Positions 51,692-63,600 of a DNA stretch of 64,000 nt are shown here, in pieces (position 1 is the stretch's first letter; every line of letters starts with the position of its first letter). The position numbers and the translations under genes were made by a program. Below the pieces are notes generated by a model. It saw nothing but the letters and a program-made list of their open reading frames with translations, had not been told where the DNA came from and did not search any database. The stretch covers positions 867,295 through 931,294 of the forward strand of contig NZ_JAGSYC010000025.1 of assembly GCF_025685545.1 (NCBI RefSeq). Direction: 5' to 3'. This DNA is from Granulicella paludicola. Lineage in GTDB: Bacteria > Acidobacteriota > Terriglobia > Terriglobales > Acidobacteriaceae.

Positions 51692-54600
51692 ATGTTCCTG
51701 CTGACTTCGCGCCGCGTTTTTTCCATCTTGTCCTTGCTGCTGATCGCTGTTTTGTCCGGTGAGGCGCAATCTCCCATCGCGCTGCCGTACACGATGACTA
51801 CGCTCGCCGGGTCCGCACCGATGACTGCGGCCTCCGGTACGCAGTGCCCCGGCCTCGCGACAGGTGTTCGCTCCACCGATGCCTACGGTGACGGCTGCCT
51901 TGCGACGAATGGCATCTTTGGAGCAGCGGGTCGCGGGGGTGTGGTAGCGGACGCGTTCGGCAATGTGTTTGTGGCCGATGATGTGGATGCGATCATCCAC
52001 ATGGTGAATGGCAGCACGGGTATCATGACGACGCTGGCGGGCAATGGGGCAGTCTGCTCGGCGAAGAAGGACTCCGCAGGCGATGGCTGCCTTGCCGCGA
52101 CGCAGACGGTAACCAAGGGACAGCGCGGAATCGGTATTGATCCCTATGGCAACGTGCTTCTGGCTGGGTATAGCGACAACCTGGTTCACGTTGTGTGCCG
52201 CACGGCTTCCCCGCTCTGCTCGGCGGCGCAGATCGGTTATATGGAACTGGTGGCGGGATGCGTAGGCACGAGCGGCGGTGGCGCAACGGCTGGAGTCGGT
52301 GCAGACAATGTCCAGGCGGCGCAGGTTGGCGTCGGCACTTGTTCGCCGGCCGGCGGCGAGGTGGATGCTCCGCGGGGTGCGTGGGGAGATATCTACGGCA
52401 ACGTCTACTTCGCGGATACATCTTCTTCGAGGACGCGTGTTGTAGCCGGGCCTAAGACCTCGAGCTATTTCACCGGGACGAATCCGCTGTATGCGGCGCT
52501 GGGTGTTTACTATGCGTCAGTGACGCAGGGCTATGCGTACTCCGTAGTCAACACATCAGGAACGGGTACGGGAACGGGTGGCACCGCGACTTCCCTGGCA
52601 CAGTCCTGCTCGGTCACGACGAACGGCGCAGCTTACACGGGGACGGCGCTTGATACGCTCGGCGATGGCTGCCCATTCGAGTTCAGCTCTGTGAGTGCAT
52701 CTTCGGGCTACACCAGCGGCGTGAGTGTTGATGCTGCGGGCAACATGCTTTTCACAGATCCGGTTCACGGTCTGCGGGTGTTCTTCGTCACCAATGCAGG
52801 CACGGCAGGTGCAGCAATGGCGAAGGCGATCAGCACCAACAATACGGGTGTGACACCTCAGCCAGGTTTTATCTACATGCTTGCCGGTGGCGGAGCGACT
52901 GCGCTTAGCGCGACGCCGACACTGGGAACGAACACGGCGGTTTCGGACACCACGACGACGAAGCTCGACGTCAGCCCGCAAGGCAACGTCTATATCGGCG
53001 ATTCCAGCAAGGTGCTGTTTTACGACATCAATACGGGGTACATTCGTCTGCTGCTGAGTTCGGGCACGAATGTTGCGGCTGGTAGCTACTGCAGTGGTAG
53101 CAGTGGGCAGAAATCTCTCAGCGCTTACAGTGATGCGTGTCCGGCAGCGAAGTCGCTGTTCTCCAACAATAACGGTCTTGGCATTGCGACGGACGGCTCG
53201 GGAAATCTCTATCTGTATGACGCTTCGAGCAACACCTCTGGCATGCTGGTGCGCAAGATACTGGCACAGGGACTTGCAGCACAGACCGTGGGCACGCCGC
53301 TGATCCAAACGCTTCAGGTCCACCTGCCTCAGACTGCAGCGGGTACGGTAGCCGGCTCGACGGCCACGCTTTCGGCTAATGCAGATCTCACAGCAGCGAC
53401 GCCTGCCTGTGCGCAGAACGGCGACTTCTCGGTCGATTGCACCGTTGCGGTGACGACGACTCCCTCTGCCGCTGGTGCGCGGTCGGCGACGTTGACAATC
53501 GCGCTGCCTGCAGGCACCTGGGCTAACCCTATAGCCAACGTCGCGCTCAACGGTACAGCGACCGGTTCCGTACTGGCGCTGGACAATGCCTCGACGACGA
53601 AGGCAGGGGTTGCCACGGCGGTTGCGCCGTTGACGAACTCGGTCTTCAGTTCGATCGTGCCTGCAGGCGTAGCGCTGGATGGCGCGGGCAATGTTTACGC
53701 GATGGACAGCCAGGCAGGCTCTATCGTGGAATCGATCAGTGGCGCTGCATATACGCTCTCAACAGCGCTGCCGACAAACCCTGGCCAAATTGCGGTAGAT
53801 GCGGTTGGCGATGTGTTCGCCGTTGGCAAGGGGACGACGACTATCGAGGAGTTGAAGGTGAGTGGCCCGCCGGCATCCGCAGCGGCGCCTTCGACGCTGA
53901 CGGCGACCACGGTTGCGTACACACCTGGCATAGGTACTGCGGCTCCACAGGCAATTGCTGTGGATCTGGCGGGGAATCTCTTCGTCGCCGATTCCCAGGC
54001 AAGCGGCTCCAGCGTATATCGCCTTTCGCAGGTGGCAAACACGGCACAGTTCCAGACAACAGTAGTGACTGGGTTGAGCAATCCGGTTTCGCTGGCGGTT
54101 GATGGCCTCGGCAACGTCTACGTTGCGGACAAGACGGCAGGCGCTGTCTATAAACTGACGCCCGGCGTCACTGGAGCCTACACGCAGAGTACGTTGCTGT
54201 CTGGCATCACGCCCGTCGCTGTCGCTGTCGATCCAGCGGGCGATGTTTATGTACAAGATCAGGCTAGCGCTTCGGTGATCGAGGTACCTACCGCTGGCCC
54301 GACGACGGTAAGCGTCCTCACCGGGCTTACAACTCCAGTGGGCCTGGCAGTGGATGGCAAGGGAGACGTCTTTAGCGCGGATGCGCACAACACAAGCGTG
54401 ACCGAGGTGGTGCGGAACTCCGTCAACTACAACTTCGGCACCGATGAAAGCACAGCCTTCGCCGGCACGCTGACTGATGTCGGCAATCAGGCCGCCAGTG
54501 GTTCGAACCCGGTGACGAACACCACAAACTTCGCGGTCGTCGCGGGCTTATCTAATGGCTGCTCGTTCACAAACAGCGTTCTGGGTGCGGTTGCGGCCAG

Positions 54601-57600
54601 CGATGCCTGCACACTCTCAGCTACGCTTGTCGGCGGAGGTTCCGGTAGCGTCACCGATGCACTCAGCTTTCTGCCGTCGTCTTCCACACTCGGTAGTCTT
54701 TCCTTGACCGGTACCCTTTCGGGTATCGCGGTCGCGACGTCGACCTCTGTCAGCGTTCCTAGCCCGTCCGTGCCCGTCTATGCGTCGACCGGCACGGAGG
54801 TGACATTCACCGTCACAGTCGCTCCCACGAGCGGTACGGCTGCACCTGCTGGAACGGTAGCCATCACCGTGGATTCTACGACGACGAACCCGACATTGGT
54901 GACCTCCGGAAGCAATGGCGTTGCGACTGTCACTCTATCTGGGCTTACTGCAGGTTCCCACACCATCTCTGCGGTGTATGCCACTAGCGGCAGTTTCACA
55001 GGTTCGAACTCTGGCACAGCCCAGAGCTTTACCATCGCGACCGTGCCGACCTCTGTGGCGTGGACGCCAAGCGCGACGACGCAGCAAGTCAGCCAGGCCA
55101 TCGGCACCGGTGTGCTGGATGCTACTGTGATGCCGGCCATCGCAGGCAGCTACGTCTATACCGCAACTCCTGCAGGTGGTTCCGCGACCGGCATCGACGC
55201 ATCAAGTTACCTCGGCATCGGGAGCTATGCGCTTGCGGTCACGTTCTACCCGAACGACTCTGTCGACTACGCCCCGTCCACGGCGACCATCACCAGCTTC
55301 TCCGTAACGAAAGCGACGGCGACGCCAAGCGCGGGTGCATCGACCAACGTCGTTGCAGCGGACGGCACTGGGAACTACACGAGCCTTTCCGCAGCACTGG
55401 CAGCGCTGCCTGTTACCGGCGGCGCAATCTATCTGAAGCCGGGTACCTATACTGGACAGAACGCCATCAGCTACCCGAATGTCTCTCTGCGAGGTCTCGG
55501 CGGTGATGCGACCAAGGTGATTCTCACTGCAGAGGATGGTGCTTTCTCCAGCCCGTTCACGGGTTATCTCGGAACAGGTACGGGTTCCGGTAATGCGAGT
55601 GCCAGCGGCGATCAGGGCTCGTCTACGCTCGATGTGACCAAGAGCGCGTACATGGGTCAGACCAGCGGCAGTACATCCTCACCCATTGGCGTCACCAACA
55701 GCACACAGTACACGCCGAATAACTTCTACGCTGAATATCTCACCATTCAAAATACTTACAATACTGACGCAGCTGCGACCTCGACCTATACCTATAGCTC
55801 GAGCAGCGGCCTTTGTACCAATACGGGCACAGCGACGCCGCTTAGCTCCCTGTACAACGCAGGCACACAGTGCAATTCACAGGCGCTCGCGTTGTGGATC
55901 GAGTCCGATCAGGCGGTTCTGAACAACGTCAACCTCATCAGCCAGCAGGACACCCTCTATGCCGGCAGCCAGGGATGCGGCAGCACATGCACGCCTGCAC
56001 GGCAGTATATGTGGAAGGGCAACATCACCGGCGACGTCGACTACGTGTTCGGCGACGCAGCACTTGCGTTCGACCACACCAACTTCTTTACAACCTGGCA
56101 CGGCACCAGCGCCACGGGTACAGAGACGATCGAGGCGCAGAACAAGAAGTTCCAGACCGGCAGCAGCAACGACTACCTCAGCGGGTACATCTGCAATGGC
56201 TGCACTCTGCTCTCGCAGAGCACCGGCATGACGAACCTCTACTATGGCCGCCCGTATGGCAGCTACTCCACGTGGATCATGCTCAACTCATTCGTCGATC
56301 AGGTGAACCCAGTTGGCTGGATCGAGTTCTCCGGCGACAACAACCTGCCAACGTCGACCTACGCTGAGTACAACACGCAGCCCTACACCGATCCCACAGT
56401 CGGCACCGCGCCTTACCCTGCAACACTCTTCGGCGGCTCGGTCACGCCTACCGGCGGCAACCTGGGCGCGGGTGTCAGCGGCGCTCGTGAGACGAGCTCG
56501 CAGGCGCCCGGCACACTCCAGGCCAGCAACACCATCAAGACCAGTTTGACGGCTGCTGAGGCCGCACAGTACTTCCCTGTAACGTTCCTCTCGGCTGCGG
56601 TGCCCACGCAGGCTTATCCGGGCTTCACAGCCAACTGGAATCCGACGACCGCGCTGGCCAACGCGGTGAATGCCTTCGCGCCTGCTGGAAATGTCACTCT
56701 TAGCGCTCCAGGCGCCAGCGTCACCATCCTGAGCCGTCCGCAGACGCCAGGAGCTGGATTGATTCCGACCGGCACGTACACCGTCATGGACTCCCTGAAC
56801 AGCGCCACCGCGACAGTTCTGGCAAGCGGCACGCTGGACGCGAGCGGTGAAGCGTACCTCACAACCAGCGCTCTCGGCTCAGGCGTGCACACCATCACGG
56901 CGGTCTACAACGGCGATACGAACTTCAGCGGGGGGACCTCTGCGCCGTTCACGATCACAGTTCCGGCCGCGTCGCTTATCTCTACGACGACCTCGCTTAC
57001 GGTCACCACGCCGAGCACAGCCTACGGCGGCACAATCAATGGCAGTGTGACTGTCACGGCGCAGACCGGCGGCGGAACCGTTACTGGAAATGTGACGTTG
57101 ATGGCTGGTACAAACACTCTTGGCTCCTGCATACTCTCCGCGGGTTCCTGCACCTTTGCCGTAACCGGAGCGCCCGCGGGTACACAGGCACTGACCGCTG
57201 TGTATGGCGGCAGCAGCACGTATGCCACGAGCGATTCGTCCAGCGCCACGCTTCAAGTAGCGCGTGCTCTTCTGCAGGTCGTCGCCAGCAACGCGAACAC
57301 GACTGTGGGCGGTACGTTGCCTGCACTGACCTACACCATCTCCGGCTTTATCGGTACGGACACGCAGGCGACCGCGACGACCGGCGCACCAACGTTGACG
57401 ACCACAGCCACCAGCACCGCATCGCCAGGTGTTTATCCCATCGCGATCACCACCGGCAGCCTCGCGTCTGCAAACTACAACTTCACCTTCACCGGCGGCT
57501 ACCTGCATATTGCTGCAGTAGGACAAGCTGCAGCGGTCGCCACCGGCGATACACGCACCGTAACTGAACCCGTATTCCCTGGTGTCTGCCAAACGCTTAC

Positions 57601-60600
57601 GGCTTCCATCGCTTCTGTGAACAACGATATTCCCGATGCGGTCGACAACCCTGCGACCACTCCCGGCGTCAGCACGAATCCCGACCAGGCGCGGATCCAG
57701 GCCGCGCTCAATGCCTGTGCCGGCACAAGCCAGGCGGTGCGGCTCTCGGTCGATAACACCGGTCACAATGCCTTCCTCAGCGGGCCTTTATCGATGCCAT
57801 CGAATGTGACGTTGCTGGTCGATCCGGCGGTCACGCTGTTCTTCTCGCGCAACGCGCAGGACTATGACACTGTCGCCGGTACGCACACGTGCGGCACTAT
57901 TGACACCAGTTCAGCAACGAGCTCCTGCCAGCCGCTGATCCTGGTTCCTTCTACGTCTACGAACGTCGGCATCATGGGGTATGGAAAGCTCGACGGCCGC
58001 GGTGGCGATACGCTGATCAATGCGATTGCGCCCTACCAAGGTTTCACCTGGTGGGGACTCTCAGCTGCGTATGCCAGCCCTAACAGCCAGCAGAATCCGA
58101 TCTTCGTGCAGGTCGCGGGCGGAGCCAGCAATCTTACGCTGTATAAGATCACGCTTCGCAACTCGCCGCTCTTCCACGTTGCCTTCAAGGGCACTGAAAC
58201 GGGCTTTACCGCCTGGGACATCAAGATCGTGACACCGACGACCTCGCGCAACACCGACGGTATCGACCCTGGCGACGTGCAGAACGCCACGATTACGCGC
58301 TCCTGGATCTCCGATGGCGATGACAATATCGCGGTGGGTGCCTCCGGCTCGGGTGCAGCGGACCAGGGCGCGAACATGACCATCACCAACAACCACTTCT
58401 TCGCTGGGCATGGTCAATCCATTGGTAGCATCACAGAGGCCGGCGTCAGCAACATCCTGTGGGACGGCAACATCGCTGCGGGCAATGGATTTGCAGGCCA
58501 CGGTAGTGCCGTCAGCTCTACCGGAACCTTCGCTGGCGGAGCCAACGATGGCAACTCCACAGGCATTCGTATCAAATCCGCTAACGATCGCGGTGGTTTG
58601 GTGACGAACGTGCAGTACTCCAACGAGTGCCTGCTCGACCACGCTACCGACATCCAGTTCACGCCGCTGTACAACACCAATACCGGCACGCTGACGCCGA
58701 ACTTCAAGAATATCCTGATGCAGAATATCGTCTTTGTGAACGACGACGCCGGCACAGGCACGGTGCAATTCACCGGCGCGTCCAATGGCGCGACGACCAA
58801 CCCGCTGCAGGTCACGCTCGATAACGCCACCTTCTCCAGCGCGCTCAGTGCAACGAGCTTCGTCAATTCGGGCACCGCCGGCACGGAGACCAACGCGCAG
58901 CTCACGTATGGTCCGGGGCAGGTTTCATCGAACTTCGTCACCGCGTGGAATGCCTTCGTCGGCGCCAATGGCAACACTGTAACCAACAACATCACGGCTG
59001 CCAGCCTGGCCGCTCCGGTGTGTGTCTTCACGTACCTTGCGCCCGAGCTCACCGGCCCCAACGGCCTACCCCAGACCCTCACCCAGGGACAGAACGCCAC
59101 CGCCGTCGTCATCCTTACCCCGGCCGTTGGCGGAGCAGCGTATCCCACCGGTACAGTCACACTGACCGACGCGCTCACCAGCTCTACCTACACCGCCACG
59201 CTACTGGGCACAGGCGACACGATCTCCGTGCCGCTTCCTGCTCTCTCCGTTGGCACGCACACTTTCACGGCCACGTACTCCGGCGATAGCAACTACGTGC
59301 TGCCTACGGGAGCGACGTATTACGCTGCCACCAACCCCTACACCATCGTCGTCAACTCCGGCGCGCTCAGCAGCACTACGACCACGCTCAGCGGCGTACC
59401 GGCGGCCGCGTCCTTCGGCACCAACTTCACCGCCACCGCAACCGTTACGGGCAGCTCGCCTTCGGGCACCGTGCAGTTCGTCGTGGCTGGCGGTGGAGCT
59501 ACCGGCAGCTACACCTATGCCACATCCAGCGTCATTGCAGGCTCAGCCTCAGCTACGCTCGCCCTGCCCTTCAGCGCCAGCGGCTACACCGTCACCGCCA
59601 TCTACAGCGGCGATGTCGCCACCGCCGGATCAACCTCTTTGGCTGCAAACGTCAGCATCACTGCTGCTCAGACGATCACGCTGCTCTCGCTCAGCACCAA
59701 CTCCACGCCGCTCGGACATCCGGTCCTGGCGACCGTCACCGTCTCGCCGGTGCAGGCCGTCGCGGGTACCCCGGTCGGCACGGTTTCGCTTAGCTATACG
59801 ACAGCGACCAGCAGCACGGCGGTCTCGCTCGGATCCGCAACACTGTCCGGTGGTGTAGCTACCGTCGCCGCCGATCTCCCCATCGGCGTCGATCAGATCA
59901 CTGCGACCTATGCGGCCAGCGGCAGCTTTGCCGGCTCGGTCTCTTCGTCGATGAGCGTCACCGTCGGCGCTGCTACGATCACGCAGCTCTCCACCAACCC
60001 TGTCCCTCTGGCATACACCATCACCAACCTCGCCGGTGGCGGCGCTGCCGTGCCCAGTACCGGCAACATGGCCTGTGCCGGTGCTACGGACAAATACGGC
60101 GACGGCTGCCTTGCCACCACGATAGCCTTCACCGCTGCGGACGATCTACGCGGAGTCTCCCCCGACCCCTTCGGCAACGTCTATATCACCGACATCAGTG
60201 CGACCCGCATACGGCGCATCTCTCCCAACGGCATCATCACCACCTTCGCAGGTGGCGGCTCCACCTGCACACCTCCCGCCAGCACCGCAGCCAACGGCAC
60301 TGGCTGCGTGCCTACCACCGCCTCGCTCAGCAAGCCGCGCGGCGTCTCTGCCGATTCCGCCGGCAACATCTTTATCGCCGACTACAGTGGCAACAAGGTG
60401 TACGAGGTTCGCGTCGCCGACGGCCTGATGTATCTCGTCGCCGGCACCGGCACCGCTGGCACCCTCGGCGATGGTGGCCCTGCGGTTGCGGCGCAGGTCG
60501 ACGCTCCGCGCAGCGCCTGGAGCGATGCCGTCGGCGACATCTACATCGCCGATACGAGCGCCAACAAGGTTCGTGTCGTCGATACAGCCGGTAATATCCA

Positions 60601-63600
60601 CACCTTCGCCGGTACCGGCACTTCCAGTTCCACCGGCGATGGCGGCCTCGCCACCGCAGCCACGATCAGCAATCCGCAAGGCATTACCACCGATGCCAAC
60701 CTGAACGTCTACGTGGCCGACGCAGGAAAGGTCCGTGTCATCTGTGTCACATGCGGCACAGGATCGCCTCTCGATACCGTCCTTGCGAAGCTCGGCGTGA
60801 CTTCACCCGTGAACGGCGACATTTACACCATCGCGGGCAGTGGCGCTACGTCAACATTCACAGGTACGCTACCGACACTCTCGACGAACGTCTCGATGTC
60901 TGTGCAGAAGCTCGCTATCGACATCGGCGGCAATCTCTACATATCTGACAGCAATGGTTTCGTCTGGTTCCTGGACTTTCACACTGGCTACATCCGAGCG
61001 ATCGCAAGTGCTGCAAGCTCTGTATGCGCTGCGGCCACAGACGCCTTCGGCGACAGTTGCCCCGCAACGCAGGCAAAGTTCGGCAGCAATGGAGGGAATG
61101 GGTTCGGCGCAGGCGTGGATGTCTTCGGCAATGTCTATATCGGTGACACCACAAACCTGCTTGTGCGCAAGGTGATTACCGGGCTCACAGCTACGTCTAC
61201 CGCAGTGGGCTCGACGCAAACTCTGCCTGTCCAGATTCACTTCAATGCAGGCGACAGCCTGGCCGGCAGCAACGCCGTGGCGTATAGCTCGAACGAATGG
61301 TCGCTGAGCACGCCTACCTGCATTACCAACGCCGATAGCACCAGTGACTGCCTATTTAGCGCTATGTTCGCCCCGGCGGTTCCCGGCGTAAGATCGACGC
61401 CACTCACCATCAATGGCTCAGCCGGAAGCAAAGCAGCTCTCGCTCTACTGGGTACAGCGCTCGGTTCAGGAGCGACGCTCGACCCAGCGAAGAGTGTCAG
61501 CTTCGGCACAGGTCTGCAGGTAGCGGGCGTCGCCGTCACAGGCGCGGGTAACGTCTATGTGTCGGACCTCAAGAGCAAGAACCTGCTTCTCTTTTCTCCG
61601 TCATCCCAGGCACTCGGCACCAGCGCAACTGCGACGACGCTTGCCACGCTGACCGCGCCTGGAGCTGTGACGGTCGATCCACGCGGCTTCGTCTACGTCG
61701 CCGACACCGCCACGGGCCTCGTCACACAGGTCGCCCCCTCGGGCACCAAAACGACTCTGGCAACAACCTTCAAGACACCGTCCGGTCTTGCCGTCGACAG
61801 TCTCAATAATCTGTATGTCTCCGACTCCGCGGCGAAGGCGGTGTACGAGATTGATGCCATCACAGGCGCGAGCCGCACGCTGATTGCTTCTGGCCTGACA
61901 GCACCTGCGGGCCTCACCATTGCTCCGTCCGGAAACCTGCTCATCGCAGATACTGGCGCGGCCACGCTCTACAGCTACAACCCCTCGACCGCCGCGCTCG
62001 CCACCGTCAAGTCCCCTGCGACCGCCCCGGTAGGCGTAACCACAGACGCTGCGGGAAATCTGCTGATCGCCGATACAGCAGCGATCTTCGCCGTTCCTGC
62101 CAGTGCAAACAGCAGCTCGTTCACCGTTGCAAGCATCACGCCGACGTCCATTGCGACCGATGCCGCCGGCGATGTCTTTGCGGGTGCGGGCAGCGGGGTT
62201 ATCAAGCTCCAACGCACGCAGAGCCTGCTACAGTTCGCCAGCGCAGCGTCTGCGGCACAGACTGCGACGCTACTTGAGTCGGGCAATCAGTCCCTGCAGT
62301 TGACCAGCGTCAGCCAGACCGACATGACGGACTTCACGCTTACAGCGACGGCATCAACAGACTGTGTCGTCACCGGAACGCTGCCTTCTTCGCTTGCGGT
62401 CGGCGGGGCCTGCAGCCTCAGCGCAACGTACACGCCAGGATCGCCTGCTCCACCTACGCCGAGCGATACGGCGACCTTCAACGGCAACCTCTCCAACGCC
62501 GCGCAGTCGTCGCCTTCCACTGTGCAGCTAAGCCTTACAGGCCCGGTCACGGTGCTTACCGATAGCCTGTCGCTGAACGCGCCCTCCCCTGCCTCGCCGG
62601 TCTACGGACAGGCGGTGACGATCAGCGCTACCGTCACCGGCGTTGCGGCGCTGGCTCCAGCCGGCTCAGTCACCTTCTCCGTGGATGGCGTGGCCACAAC
62701 AGCCACTCTCACCAGCGGCGTCGCTATGGCCACGCTCAATGGGCTTGCAGCAGGTATGCATAGCGTCTCTGCGAGTTTCACCAGCAGCAACGGTTACCCG
62801 GCTGCCTCGACGATGACGGCGACCACCTTTACCGTCACCAAAGCGACCAGCGGCGTCACACTCAGCTCGAACCCGGCGGTCCCCGTCGCCGGTCTCGCCG
62901 ACGTGCTCTCGGCAACCGTTACCGGCGCGGGCACCCTCACCGGCAATGTGGCTTTCAGCAATGGCACCACAACCCTCTGCACGGCGGCCGTCAGTGGCGT
63001 GGGCATAGCCACCTGCAGCTTCACTCCTGCGGCGGCTGGAAGCCTGAGCCTAACGGCACAGTACCAGGGGGACGCCAATCACTCGCCGAGTACTGCCAGT
63101 CTCACATTATCTGCGGCTTCCACAGACTTTACCCTCACCTTGACGCCTGCGTTGCAGACCGCGAATGCTGGCGGCAGCACGGCTTACACTATCACTGCAA
63201 CAGGCGTGAGCGGCACACTCTACGGTCCGGTCACGCTTACAGAGATCGGTCTGCCAAGCAACTACAATATCAGCTTCTCACCATCCTCACTCGTGGGTGG
63301 AGCGGCGAACACCAGCACACTCACTATCGTGGCGCCCGCCACCATTGCGCGGTCGACACCGCAGACCACTAACAGTGGCCGCGGCTGGCTGATGGCGCTC
63401 GCTCTTCCCTTCTGTCTGCTGTTTGGAAGCCGCTACAGGCGAGGCCGTTATGCACTCAGCGTGCTGCTACTACTTACGGGTCTCGGCGCTGCTACCTGTG
63501 TGATCGGCTGCAGTAGTGGCAGCATGAAAGCGACCCCGGTGAACTATAACTTCACGGTCAGCGCTACGGGGCTATCGACGACCCACACCACCACCGCGAT

